A stretch of 64,000 nucleotides of DNA from JAVVPO01 sp036655715 (GTDB lineage: Bacteria; Bacillota; Clostridia; Lachnospirales; Cellulosilyticaceae). Location of the stretch: positions 1-64,000 of the forward strand of contig JAVVPO010000004.1 of assembly GCA_036655715.1 (NCBI GenBank), in the 5' to 3' direction. The translations under genes and the position numbers were made by a program. How positions within the stretch are numbered: the stretch's first letter is position 1; each line of letters begins with the position of its first letter. Positions 17,739 through 26,675 of this stretch are shown here, one piece after another. Below the pieces are notes generated by a model. That model worked only from the letters and a program-made list of their open reading frames with translations, had not been told where the DNA came from and did no database searches.

Positions 17739-19472
17739 ATGATAGAGATTACTAATAAAATTATGATTGATAACAAAGAAGTCAGAATCATGAGTGGTGC
17801 CATTCACTACTTTAGAATGGTAAAAGAAGATTACAAAGATCGTTTACTCAAATTAAAAGCTTGCGGATTCAACACAGTAGAAACTTATGTCGCTTGGAAT
17901 ATACATGAACCTAACAAAGGTGATTTTGTATTTGATGGTCATTTTGATTTAGATGCATTTATTCAAACAGCTGCAGAACTTGGGTTGTACGTTATTGTAA
18001 GACCTGGTCCATACATCTGTGCTGAATGGGACTTCGGCGGATTCCCAGCTTGGCTTTTAGAAGACAAAAACATGCAGTTAAGATGCTTCTACGAACCATA
18101 CCTTAAACATGTTGACACCTGGTTTGATGCTTTAATGCCTCATATCGTTCCTTATTTACATACAAATGGCGGTCCTGTTATTGCTGTTCAAGTTGAAAAT
18201 GAATATGGTAGCTACGGGGATGACAAAAAATACCTAGAATATATGAGACAAGGTCTTATTGCGAGAGGTGTAGATGTTCCTTTATTCACATCTGATGGCA
18301 GTACGGACTATATGCTTACAGGTGGTACCCTTCCAAACGTCTTCAAGACAGCTAACTTCGGTGGGCATGTAGATGAAAACTTTGATAAACTATTACAGCA
18401 CCAACCAAATATGCCTCTTATGTGTATGGAATTTTGGGATGGTTGGTTCGATCACTGGGGTGTAGCTCACCACACTAGAGAATCAGAAGAAGTTATCAGT
18501 GTATTTGAAGAAATGTTAGCAAGAAATGCTCATGTTAACTTCTACATGTTCCATGGCGGTACGAACTTCGGCTTTATGAATGGTGCTAACTTCTATGAAA
18601 AGTATAATCCAACAGCTACAAGCTACGATTACTGCGCACTTCTTACAGAAGCGGGTGATATCACGCCAACTTATTTAAAAGTACGTGAAACCATCGAAAA
18701 GCACTTTGGCAAAGTAGAAATGGACATTCCAGCTAACTCTATCAAAAAAGCTTACGGCAAAGTAACCTTCACGAAGCAAGCCAAACTCTTTGAGAACCTT
18801 GAGAATCTTTGCGAAGTAAAACATAGTCAGGTACCTCTTAATATGGAAGCTCTTGGTCAAAACTATGGTTATATCTTCTACCGTAAGCAAGTTGAAGGGC
18901 CAAGAGAAAAGTTATCTCTTAAAATCTTAAACGTACACGATAGAGCACAAATCTTCTTAGATGATAAAGACCTTGGCATCTATTCAAGAGATGAAAAGCA
19001 AGAGTTAGAAATCTCTATCCCTAAAGAAGGCGCTAAATTAGAAGTACTTGTAGAAAACTTAGGTAGAGTAAACTACGGCGCCGAACTTCAAGACTATAAA
19101 GGCATCACTAAAGGTATCACTATCGGGGATCGTTTCATCTTTGGTTTTGATATTTATAATCTTGAAATGAATAACTTAGAGAAGCTTAGCTTTACACCAG
19201 TTACTTCTGACATTGCTACACCAAGTTTCTACCAAGCAACTTTCGAAGTTGATCAAAAACATGATACTTTCCTTAAATTTGAACACTTAACTAAGGGGTT
19301 TGTTCTTATTAATGGATTCAATATCGGTAGATACTGGAACATAGGACCTCAAGAAACACTTTATGTACCTTCTCACCTACTTAAAGAAGGCACTAATGAA
19401 CTCGTTATCTTCGAACAACATGGCGCAAAAGAGCTCTCTATTGAGTTTGTAGATACTGCTATCTTAGGCTAA
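17739..19472 (+). CDS. GH35 beta-galactosidase
   Basis: 577 residues, the usual length of small bacterial GH35 enzymes (BgaC-like). It removes non-reducing beta-galactose. The TIM-barrel start M-S-G-A-I-H-Y-F-R is present. The acid/base is Glu155 in V-E-N-E-Y-G and the nucleophile Glu231 in C-M-E-F-W-D-G-W-F-D-H-W-G. C-terminal beta-domains close with a G-F-N-I-G-R-Y-W-N-I-G-P-Q motif typical of the family. There is no signal peptide, so it acts on imported sugar. AAGGTGAG precedes the ATG, and a TATTATACTTAA sequence just upstream resembles the -10 part of the motif before the next two genes. A large terminator follows. Confidence 0.92.
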   Translation: MIEITNKIMIDNKEVRIMSGAIHYFRMVKEDYKDRLLKLKACGFNTVETYVAWNIHEPNKGDFVFDGHFDLDAFIQTAAELGLYVIVRPGPYICAEWDFGGFPAWLLEDKNMQLRCFYEPYLKHVDTWFDALMPHIVPYLHTNGGPVIAVQVENEYGSYGDDKKYLEYMRQGLIARGVDVPLFTSDGSTDYMLTGGTLPNVFKTANFGGHVDENFDKLLQHQPNMPLMCMEFWDGWFDHWGVAHHTRESEEVISVFEEMLARNAHVNFYMFHGGTNFGFMNGANFYEKYNPTATSYDYCALLTEAGDITPTYLKVRETIEKHFGKVEMDIPANSIKKAYGKVTFTKQAKLFENLENLCEVKHSQVPLNMEALGQNYGYIFYRKQVEGPREKLSLKILNVHDRAQIFLDDKDLGIYSRDEKQELEISIPKEGAKLEVLVENLGRVNYGAELQDYKGITKGITIGDRFIFGFDIYNLEMNNLEKLSFTPVTSDIATPSFYQATFEVDQKHDTFLKFEHLTKGFVLINGFNIGRYWNIGPQETLYVPSHLLKEGTNELVIFEQHGAKELSIEFVDTAILG

Positions 19473-19494
19473 TTACAGCTAATCATTTAACACT

Positions 19495-19557
19495 TAGAGG
19501 GAATATCTCAGATACAAGGTAATCTAATCAGATTATCAGAGGTACTCCCTCTTTTTA
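19495..19557 (+). terminator. Terminator after the GH35 gene
   Basis: AGAGGGA (19496-19502) pairs with TCCCTCT (19546-19552), followed by TTTTTAT. A smaller AATCT/AGATT hairpin sits inside the large loop. Confidence 0.7.
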
Positions 19558-19591
19558 TACACTTATTTAAGATGGGATAAATTCATTAACC

Positions 19592-19619
19592 TTATCCTAT
19601 TTAACATATTATACTTAAT
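19592..19619 (+). promoter_or_regulatory. Promoter motif of the heparinase II/III-type lyase gene, shared with 21760-21787
   Basis: 25 of 28 bases match the site ahead of the GH123-like gene. It contains TATTTAACA and a -10-like TATACT (19610-19615). No consensus -35 lies 17 bp upstream, which would fit an activator. Confidence 0.6.
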
Positions 19620-19668
19620 AGTGTATAATATATTTATACACCTATTCCAAGATATTAAAGGAGTTACT

Positions 19669-21645
19669 ATGAAAACTTTCAATTCACAAAATTTAGAACA
19701 ACTCTCACACTACTGTCAATCTCACTTTTCACATGATGTCACACATATCCTTCGCATTGCAGATGAAGTGTGTGAGCAAACTTTCTTATTCGACCTGCCT
19801 TGGGACATGGAACGTACTTTTATACCTTATACATTCAAAGATGAAATAGACTGGGATTACTCAGCTAATGGAGATGAAGAATGGACCTTTATGCTAGCTA
19901 GACATCGCTACATGGTATGTCTTGGACAAGCTTACTCACTGACAAAAGATGAGAAGTATGCTTTAGCTTTCGTTAGATTATGTAGTGATTTCATCGATCA
20001 CGCTCCACTTACACCCGTGTCTCCTAAGACAACCTGGCGTACGATTGATTCAGCTATTCGCATCGAGAACTGGATTAAAGCCTATAGCCATATGAATGAT
20101 AGCGTTCATTTCACCACAGAGTTCAAAGACAAGCTTTTTACATCACTTATAGAGCATGGTACATACTTACATCACTATCATGATACCTTTAGAACCCTTA
20201 GTAACTGGGGCGTTCTTCAGTACAATGGACTTCTTCTTCTTGGGCTATTTATGCCAGAGCATCCACTTAGTGAATCCTTTATCCAAACAGCTTTAACCCA
20301 CTTAGAGACACAGGCCAAAATACAGGTGATGGATGATGGCGCTCACTGGGAACAATCTCCGATGTATCACAACGAAGTTCTTCATTGCTATCTCAATGTG
20401 GTTCATATGGCTAAAGTAAATCATCTAGAGTTACCAGCTATCATCTTAGAAAAAACAAAAGCAATGTGCTATGCTAACCTTTACTGGGCTAAGCCAAATC
20501 ATCATCAAGTCATTCAAAGTGATTCTGATGATACTGATGTAAGAGACCTTATTACAAAAGGTGCTTATCTCTTTGCAGACCCAGTTCTTAAATTTGCTGG
20601 TTACGAAAGGCTAGACTTTGAAGCTGCTTGGGATTTAGGTTTAGAGGCTATTAAAACTTATGAAGAACTTGACTCTACTCCTCCGGCTGTTACTTCAATC
20701 CCGTTATCAGATAGTGGTAATTATTATCTTAGAGACTCTTGGGAAGAAAACGCAAACTTTATGCACTTCCGCTGTGGTACTCTAGGAAGTGGTCACGGCC
20801 ATGCCGATCTCTTACATATTGATTTAGCAGCTTATGGTGAAGATATCCTTATAGATAGTGGTCGTTACACTTATCTTAATACTAAAGAACGCTTAGACCT
20901 GAAATCTTCTTCAGCTCACAACACAACAACTGTAGATAATCTACAATTCTCAGAATGCACTGATTCTTGGGGTTATGGACATCTTGCCAAATATGTCAAA
21001 GGTAATTTTATCACTAAAGGAAACTATGAAATGGTATCTGGCAGTCATCTAGGCTATATGACTCTTCCAAATGGCGGTATCTACACAACACGTAAAGTCA
21101 TCTATATCAAACCAGATATCTTTGTTATTGTAGATGCCTTCTATGGTCAAGGTGTTCACACTTATGAAGAACATTTCCACTTCAATAACGAAGGGACATT
21201 ATCTGTAGATGAATCTGCTATCTATACAGGTCAAAAAGCTCACGCCAAGCTTATCTGTGTATCACCTGATGTTACTTCTGAGATATTAGATAGTCAGCTT
21301 TCTAAGCATTACAACAAAATAGAGACTAACCAAAAAGTTAAGTTCTCTAAAAATGGTGATGGCTTTACTTCTATGCTCTCTATTATCTCCACAGATTCTG
21401 TAGATACACCAAGTAATTTTACAGCTATCAAAGTTCCAGTATCCTTTGCTGGAAAAGGTACTCTATTACGTGATGACCAAGTGGAAGCCATCCACATTAC
21501 CAAAGGAACTAAAGAGTATACAGTAATCATCTGCCACAACGAAGTAATCGGTGGTGTTGACTTACTTGTTGCTAATGGCCACCAAGGTTATGGAGAAGTC
21601 ATGGTCTTTGATAAATGCGGTGACCTTACTGTCCTAAGTTGGTAA
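19669..21645 (+). CDS. Heparinase II/III-family polysaccharide lyase
   Basis: 658 residues from the ATG preceded by AAAGGAG; a GTG 48 bp upstream lacks a ribosome site. The N-terminal alpha/alpha-barrel has W-R-T-I-D-S-A-I-R-I-E-N-W, the hallmark of heparinase II/III-type lyases (PL12/PL15/PL21-like). The C-terminal beta-sandwich has G-S-G-H-G-H-A-D-L-L-H-I-D and I-D-S-G-R-Y-T-Y, containing the conserved His and Tyr. Such enzymes cleave uronate bonds in heparan sulfate, alginate or related acidic glycans. It has no signal peptide and is probably cytoplasmic, and it has its own promoter motif. A second lyase fold beside the PL8 enzyme suggests either two uronate linkages or a hydrolase-like exolyase acting after the first cut. 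Confidence 0.85.
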   Translation: MKTFNSQNLEQLSHYCQSHFSHDVTHILRIADEVCEQTFLFDLPWDMERTFIPYTFKDEIDWDYSANGDEEWTFMLARHRYMVCLGQAYSLTKDEKYALAFVRLCSDFIDHAPLTPVSPKTTWRTIDSAIRIENWIKAYSHMNDSVHFTTEFKDKLFTSLIEHGTYLHHYHDTFRTLSNWGVLQYNGLLLLGLFMPEHPLSESFIQTALTHLETQAKIQVMDDGAHWEQSPMYHNEVLHCYLNVVHMAKVNHLELPAIILEKTKAMCYANLYWAKPNHHQVIQSDSDDTDVRDLITKGAYLFADPVLKFAGYERLDFEAAWDLGLEAIKTYEELDSTPPAVTSIPLSDSGNYYLRDSWEENANFMHFRCGTLGSGHGHADLLHIDLAAYGEDILIDSGRYTYLNTKERLDLKSSSAHNTTTVDNLQFSECTDSWGYGHLAKYVKGNFITKGNYEMVSGSHLGYMTLPNGGIYTTRKVIYIKPDIFVIVDAFYGQGVHTYEEHFHFNNEGTLSVDESAIYTGQKAHAKLICVSPDVTSEILDSQLSKHYNKIETNQKVKFSKNGDGFTSMLSIISTDSVDTPSNFTAIKVPVSFAGKGTLLRDDQVEAIHITKGTKEYTVIICHNEVIGGVDLLVANGHQGYGEVMVFDKCGDLTVLSW

Positions 21646-21728
21646 ACCCCACTAGGACACTTATATTCTAGTGGTATTCACATCTTAATATTATTTACAT
21701 CTTAGTGCTACTTAAACAGGCTACAGCA

Positions 21729-21757
21729 AAAAAAGGGGATTTCTCCCCTTTTTTATT
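21729..21757 (+). terminator. Terminator after the heparinase II/III-type gene
   Basis: AAAAGGGG pairs with CCCCTTTT around a four-base loop (ATTT) and is followed by TTATTT. Confidence 0.8.
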
Positions 21758-21759
21758 TA

Positions 21760-21787
21760 TTATCTTATTTAACACACTATACTTAAT
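21760..21787 (+). promoter_or_regulatory. Promoter motif of the GH123-like gene, shared with 19592-19619
   Basis: It holds the same TATTTAACA...TATACTTAAT arrangement, with TATACT at 21778-21783, and lies directly after the preceding terminator and 19 bp before the start codon. Confidence 0.6.
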
Positions 21788-21805
21788 TATATTTGGAGGT
21801 TTACT

Positions 21806-23461
21806 ATGCATCCTATTATTCATACCAAGTTATTAACATCTCTTGAAAAAGTCTTTCCTCACATTTGCCCAAAAGGTACCTTCACTCATATGCCTTCTAT
21901 CTTTAAAAATGAAGCTTTTTCTTTTCAAGTAGCTTACACCAGTGAATCAGGGAATTTCGGTGACTACCCCGTACTTTCTATAGATATAGAGTCTCCTCTT
22001 AAAGATTTTATCTCTATTAAGTCTGTAGGTCTTGTTCCTTCTGAGCTTCCTGCACCCTTTCATTGTGATGATGATTATCTTTGTACTACTCCAGGCCTAT
22101 TCCCAGATCCTCTTCTTCCTCTAGAGTCCCTAAAAGTAAAAGTTCTACCCCTTCAGTGGCGTGCGCTTTGGATAGAATTAAAATCTACAACAGATTTACC
22201 ACCTGGTACTCATCCTATTTCTATCTACTTCAAAAATAAAGAAAATGAAGTTGTTGCCTCTGAGACACTTGTCTTTAAAATTATAGATGCTTATCTACCG
22301 AAACAAAGATTAATCCATACGGAATGGTTTCACGTAGATTGTCTTAGTAACTTCTACACTACTAAAGTTTTCTCTGAAAAACATTGGGAGCTCATAGAAA
22401 ACTTCCTACATACTGCAAGTTCACATGGTATGAATATGATTCTAACACCTTTATTCACACCACCTCTTGATACAGAAATAGGTGGGGAACGCCCTACCGT
22501 ACAACTTATAGATGTCTCTATTCAAGATGGTAGCTATGCCTTTAGCTTTGATAAATTAGATAGATGGATTACAACTTGCCAAAGGGTTGGCATTGAATAC
22601 TTCGAGATGTCTCACCTCTTTACTCAGTGGGGTGCTACTTCTATACCAAAGATTATGGCTACCGTAGAGGGTACTTACCAAAAACTATTTGGCTGGGGAG
22701 ATTCAGCCCTTGATCCTCGCTATAAATCATTCCTAGAAGACTTCCTACCACAACTTGTCACTTTCATCACATCTCGTGGTATTCGCAGCTGCTGTTACTT
22801 CCACATCTCTGATGAACCTAGCCTCACACAAGTGGATACGTACAAAAAAGCTAAAGCTTTAGTTAAAGATATACTTCAAGACTTCCCTATTATAGATGCT
22901 CTTTCAAATATAGAGTTCTACAAAAGCTCTGCTATTGATCTCCCTATTCCATCTAATGACCATATCGGAGCTTTCATTGATGCTGATGTACCAAATCTAT
23001 GGACCTACTACTGCTGTGCCCAATACAAAAAGGTAAGCAACCGTTTTATGTCTATGCCAAGCTACCGTAATCGCATTATTGCTACTCAGCTTTTCAAATA
23101 CGATATAGCTGGCTTCTTACACTGGGGATACAACTTCTGGAATACACAATTTTCTAAAAAGGCCATTGATCCTTTCAAAATCACAGATGCTGGCCAGGCC
23201 TTTCCATCTGGCGATGCCTTTTTAGTTTACCCAGGAAATAATGAGGCTATAGAATCCATCCGCCTCAAGGTTTTTGCTGAAGCTCTCTATGATTTACGTG
23301 CTATGGATTTACTAGCAACCCTCACTTCCAAAGAATACGTTATGAACCTTATAGAAGGCGACTTACTAGAACCTATCACATTTAATCAATATCCAAAATC
23401 ACAGGATTATATCCTAAATTTAAGATTTGTAATCAATGAACATATTATCAAACACCTTTAA
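21806..23461 (+). CDS. GH123-like (DUF4091) glycoside hydrolase
   Basis: 551 residues. An N-terminal beta-sandwich (about 1-160) precedes a barrel whose motif Y-F-H-I-S-D-E-P places an Asp-Glu pair at 336-337. This pair is the substrate-assisted catalytic pair of GH123 beta-N-acetylgalactosaminidases, and the region is also called DUF4091. H-W-G-Y-N-F-W-N and Y-P-G-N near the C-terminus are family features. There is no signal peptide. TTTGGAGG precedes the ATG. A beta-GalNAc-releasing enzyme fits well with the galactosamine-type catabolic genes at 32933-36019. DUF4091 proteins outside characterised GH123 may have other specificities, so activity on GalNAc is inference. Confidence 0.75.
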   Translation: MHPIIHTKLLTSLEKVFPHICPKGTFTHMPSIFKNEAFSFQVAYTSESGNFGDYPVLSIDIESPLKDFISIKSVGLVPSELPAPFHCDDDYLCTTPGLFPDPLLPLESLKVKVLPLQWRALWIELKSTTDLPPGTHPISIYFKNKENEVVASETLVFKIIDAYLPKQRLIHTEWFHVDCLSNFYTTKVFSEKHWELIENFLHTASSHGMNMILTPLFTPPLDTEIGGERPTVQLIDVSIQDGSYAFSFDKLDRWITTCQRVGIEYFEMSHLFTQWGATSIPKIMATVEGTYQKLFGWGDSALDPRYKSFLEDFLPQLVTFITSRGIRSCCYFHISDEPSLTQVDTYKKAKALVKDILQDFPIIDALSNIEFYKSSAIDLPIPSNDHIGAFIDADVPNLWTYYCCAQYKKVSNRFMSMPSYRNRIIATQLFKYDIAGFLHWGYNFWNTQFSKKAIDPFKITDAGQAFPSGDAFLVYPGNNEAIESIRLKVFAEALYDLRAMDLLATLTSKEYVMNLIEGDLLEPITFNQYPKSQDYILNLRFVINEHIIKHL

Positions 23462-23489
23462 AGCTATTTTTCACTAAACCTTTTCATAC

Positions 23490-23527
23490 AAAAAGCAGGG
23501 TGCCCATCTTAGGCTCCCTGCTTTTTA
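23490..23527. terminator. Bidirectional terminator
   Basis: AAAAGCAGGG pairs with CCCTGCTTTT between the convergent GH123-like and thioesterase genes. Confidence 0.85.
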
Positions 23528-23559
23528 ATCATAATAGCTATTTCATTTATAATAATAAT

Positions 23560-24294
23560 TTATAAGTCCTTAAACACCATCTTACTTGTAAAGTATATTA
23601 TTTTTCCATCAAGGCTTGTTCCTTGAACAAGTGTATGACCTTCTTCATCTAAGCCTCTGATCATAGTTACTTCATCCCCCTCTACTATAGAGGTTACATA
23701 GTTAGTCTGTATACTTTGCACTTCTTTTTGCACATGCTCCTTCGCTGTCATCATATCCACAGCCCATCTTACATAATGTGCATTATTCATATGTCCATTG
23801 ACATCTATTTCACTATATCTCGCCTTACGTATATCTTGTAAGGTAATAGTTACAGGTGCCTTAAGTTTAGGTAATACCTCTCCTTCATAGGGATAGCATA
23901 GCTTTTCAAAGTTACCTTTTAAGCCACTTGGCCTAACAGGTCTATTAGTGCCAGTATCCATCAAGATATAATCTCCTATGATATAACCTATAGCCTCATT
24001 TTGCTTATTGTAAATATCAAATCTCCTCACAGCAAAAAGCTTATCTATTCCTGCTGGATAGGTTTTTATTGTTATTGTCTCTTCCCAATTCGGATACTCT
24101 TCTAAGTACATTTTTGCTCTTGATACAATCCAATAAACCTCTTTTTCTTGTCCAAAGAAGTTAAGTCCCAATTGGTTTGCATGTTCCCCACCTATTTCTT
24201 GCATATAGTCTACAAGTGAGCTCATTCTAAGCTTCATACTTCTATCTACATCTCTAAAACCAATGTTAAATGATTTGGTATATTTCTCTATCAC
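23560..24294 (-). CDS. Acyl-ACP thioesterase (FatA-like)
   Basis: 244 residues from a GTG start with AAAGGAGG six bases upstream. It hydrolyses acyl-ACP to release free fatty acid in the cytoplasm. Two hotdog domains are visible. The first has I-G-F-R-D-V-D-R, and the second has S-E-I-D-V-N-G-H-M-N-N-A-H-Y-V-R-W, which carries the Asp/Asn/His catalytic signature of the PF01643 family. It lies between glycan genes but sits between two terminators, so it is a separate unit and probably unrelated to them. Confidence 0.88.
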   Translation of the reverse strand: MIEKYTKSFNIGFRDVDRSMKLRMSSLVDYMQEIGGEHANQLGLNFFGQEKEVYWIVSRAKMYLEEYPNWEETITIKTYPAGIDKLFAVRRFDIYNKQNEAIGYIIGDYILMDTGTNRPVRPSGLKGNFEKLCYPYEGEVLPKLKAPVTITLQDIRKARYSEIDVNGHMNNAHYVRWAVDMMTAKEHVQKEVQSIQTNYVTSIVEGDEVTMIRGLDEEGHTLVQGTSLDGKIIYFTSKMVFKDL

Positions 24295-24316
24295 CTTTTT
24301 CCTCCTTTCTTATGTA

Positions 24317-24355
24317 TTTAAAAACTGGATAGCCCTTCCCTTAGGCTACCCAGCT
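24317..24355 (-). terminator. Terminator after the fucosidase gene
   Basis: On the minus strand CTGG-GTAGCC pairs with GGCTAT-CCAG, followed by TTTTT. Confidence 0.75.
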
Positions 24356-24363
24356 TCTCATCT

Positions 24364-25791
24364 TTAAATCTCTGAATCTGTAAAAATACCTACTTTTTTA
24401 AGTGTTGGCGCTACGCGGGATTCTAGTATTTTGAGAATCACCTGTTGTGTTTGCACTGTATCAAACTTACAGATTCTACAAGACCCTACAGTTGTTCCAG
24501 TATAAACTTTCTTCATTTCTGAATCTTCTCTTATCCATACTTCAAAACTTTCAATACGTTGGCTTAAAGCAATCTGCTCTTCTAATACAACATGGTTAAT
24601 AGGATATACTTTATCAAATGCAAAAGTTACATTCACAGATTCTACACCATCTGGTGTTTTAAAGTAACTTGGATCATCTACTTTAACACTTTCCACGCTA
24701 TGTAATGTTTCTTCACTATCTACTGTTATATGTGCCTTAGTAATCATATCATTACTAAATGTTTTTTCAATATACTTACCTATTTCCTCTAAACGCTTTA
24801 CATCGTTTTCATGAATAAGCCCTCTTTTATCTGGTGGAATATTAAGTAAAAGTGTTGCATTGCCACCTACTGAATTATAGTAGATATCTATAAGTTTTTC
24901 TAGGGGCTTTACAGCTTCATCTTCTTCCTTATGATAAAACCAGCCTGGTCTAATCGATGTATCTACCTCTGCTGGGTACCAAATAAGGTTATACTCTTTT
25001 TCTAATATCTCACGACTTCCTAAGTCTTGATCTTTGTGTTTAACCGTACGTTCTCTAAATGCTTCATCATCTTGCTGCTGAGAATTTTCTGCTACATAAT
25101 CAGGAATAGCCAGTCTACTTGGCACTACATTCCACTCTGACTCACGGCAATCTCCCGCTTCATTTCCACACCATCTTACATCTGGACCACAAATCGTAAT
25201 AGCCGCTTCTGGCTGCAATTTACGAATATGCTCATAATATCTCTTCCAGTCATAAACTTGTTTTTTGCCATTTGGACCTTCGCCGCATGCACCATCAAAC
25301 CATACACTAAATAATTCACCATAACTTGTGAGTAACTCTGTAAGTTGATCTATAAAGTAATCATTATAGGCCTCTGAATCCCCATAACGCACATCATGTC
25401 TATCCCATGGTGAGAGATATACACCAAACTTCAAATCGTACTTTTTACAAGACTCTGAAAGCTCTCTAACAACATCCCCTTGCCCCTTTTTGTAAGGACT
25501 ATTTTTAACACTATGCTCTGTATACGCACTTGGCCATAAGCAGAATCCATCATGATGTTTACAAGTTAATATAACAGCCTTAATCCCTGCTTTTTTAAGA
25601 CTTACCACCCATTGATCTGTATCTAACTGAGTTGGATTAAAACATGCTGGATCCTCTGTTCCATATCCCCACTCACTATCATAGAAAGTATTTATACCAA
25701 AATGGATAAAAGAATAAAATTTTAATTCATGCCATTTAAGTTGTCTTGCAGAAGGCACTACCCCTATTAGTCTTTGTGTTAATTGGCTCAC
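24364..25791 (-). CDS. GH29 alpha-L-fucosidase
   Basis: 475 residues from a GTG start with AAGGAGA seven bases upstream. It removes alpha-linked L-fucose. The barrel motifs F-I-H-F-G, T-C-K-H-H-D-G-F-C-L-W and Y-L-S-P-W-D-R are typical of GH29, and the nucleophile is Asp166 in F-S-V-W-F-D-G. The C-terminal beta-domain has F5/8-like features. There is no signal peptide, so imported fucosylated oligosaccharide is the likely substrate. It is transcribed alone. Its proximity to the sulfatase, GH35 and GH123 genes makes it a plausible part of the same glycan pathway. No fucose catabolic genes are in the window. Confidence 0.9.
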   Translation of the reverse strand: MSQLTQRLIGVVPSARQLKWHELKFYSFIHFGINTFYDSEWGYGTEDPACFNPTQLDTDQWVVSLKKAGIKAVILTCKHHDGFCLWPSAYTEHSVKNSPYKKGQGDVVRELSESCKKYDLKFGVYLSPWDRHDVRYGDSEAYNDYFIDQLTELLTSYGELFSVWFDGACGEGPNGKKQVYDWKRYYEHIRKLQPEAAITICGPDVRWCGNEAGDCRESEWNVVPSRLAIPDYVAENSQQQDDEAFRERTVKHKDQDLGSREILEKEYNLIWYPAEVDTSIRPGWFYHKEEDEAVKPLEKLIDIYYNSVGGNATLLLNIPPDKRGLIHENDVKRLEEIGKYIEKTFSNDMITKAHITVDSEETLHSVESVKVDDPSYFKTPDGVESVNVTFAFDKVYPINHVVLEEQIALSQRIESFEVWIREDSEMKKVYTGTTVGSCRICKFDTVQTQQVILKILESRVAPTLKKVGIFTDSEI

Positions 25792-25874
25792 AAGTATTCT
25801 CCTTAGAATATAATATTTTGTTATAGCTTATTATAACTTATGGAGAATATATTTAAAATAATAAATTATCTATA

Positions 25875-26651
25875 CTATTCTTTTTTTTGTGTCATTCCAA
25901 CAAGTTTAGTTGTTAGGTGAATAGGTAGACTACTCATTCCCATTACTGCCATCTTATTAATTGTACCTGGTACAATTATGCCTTTCCCCCTTAGCATACC
26001 TTTATAGGCAATTTCCGCTACTTCTTCTGCACTCATAGCTAACTTTTTGGTTAGATCTGTTTTTTGCATCTTAGCTGTTTCTTGAAAGGCTGTCTTAGTT
26101 GGTCCTGGACATAAAATACTTACTTGTATATTTTCTTTTTTTAGCTCTTCTCTAATCGCCATAGATAGAGAAAGGATATAAGATTTGGATGCATAGTATA
26201 CAGACATATAAGGTCCTGGTGCAAAGGCAGCTGTTGAAGCCACTTGCAAGATAGTTCCTCCCTTTAAAATATGCTTTGTTATTACTTTCAGTAGGTAGGT
26301 AAACCCTCCTATATTAGTATCTATGATAGCCATGTCTTCACTTAATCCGACTTGATTAAACCTGCCAAAACTCCCAATTCCTGCATTATTAACAAATATC
26401 TCTACACCAATTCCTTGTTCTTCTATCCATTTCCCTAATCTATCACTATCCATTCTACGTGATACATCCATTTGAAAGGAAATAACTTTTATATCATATT
26501 TCTTAAGTAAATCATCTTGTAAGTAGTCTAACTTCACCTTATTTCTTCCTATCAAAATAAGGTTATAACCTTCCCTCGCCAACTTATATACAAGCGCTTT
26601 GCCTATTCCACTTGTTGCTCCCGTAATAACGGAGTAAATCTTTGAATTCAT
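25875..26651 (-). CDS. Short-chain dehydrogenase/reductase
   Basis: 258 residues. The start is the ATG preceded by GGGGGAGGA; an upstream TTG extension has no ribosome site. It has the classical SDR Rossmann fold: T-G-A-T-S-G-I-G nucleotide motif, N-N-A-G at the end of strand 4, a catalytic Ser in V-A-S-T-A-A-F, and Y-Y-A-S-K with Tyr and Lys. It is of the DltE/YqjQ-like type with unknown substrate. It starts 24 bp after queA and is probably cotranscribed with it, though no functional link is evident. Confidence 0.85.
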   Translation of the reverse strand: MNSKIYSVITGATSGIGKALVYKLAREGYNLILIGRNKVKLDYLQDDLLKKYDIKVISFQMDVSRRMDSDRLGKWIEEQGIGVEIFVNNAGIGSFGRFNQVGLSEDMAIIDTNIGGFTYLLKVITKHILKGGTILQVASTAAFAPGPYMSVYYASKSYILSLSMAIREELKKENIQVSILCPGPTKTAFQETAKMQKTDLTKKLAMSAEEVAEIAYKGMLRGKGIIVPGTINKMAVMGMSSLPIHLTTKLVGMTQKKE

Positions 26652-26675
26652 TTTATCCTCCCCCTTCAATACTCC

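Noticed and set aside
23560..24294. Thioesterase as part of the glycan locus
   Set aside because: It is bracketed by terminators, has its own ribosome site and acts on acyl-ACP, so its presence in the cluster looks incidental.
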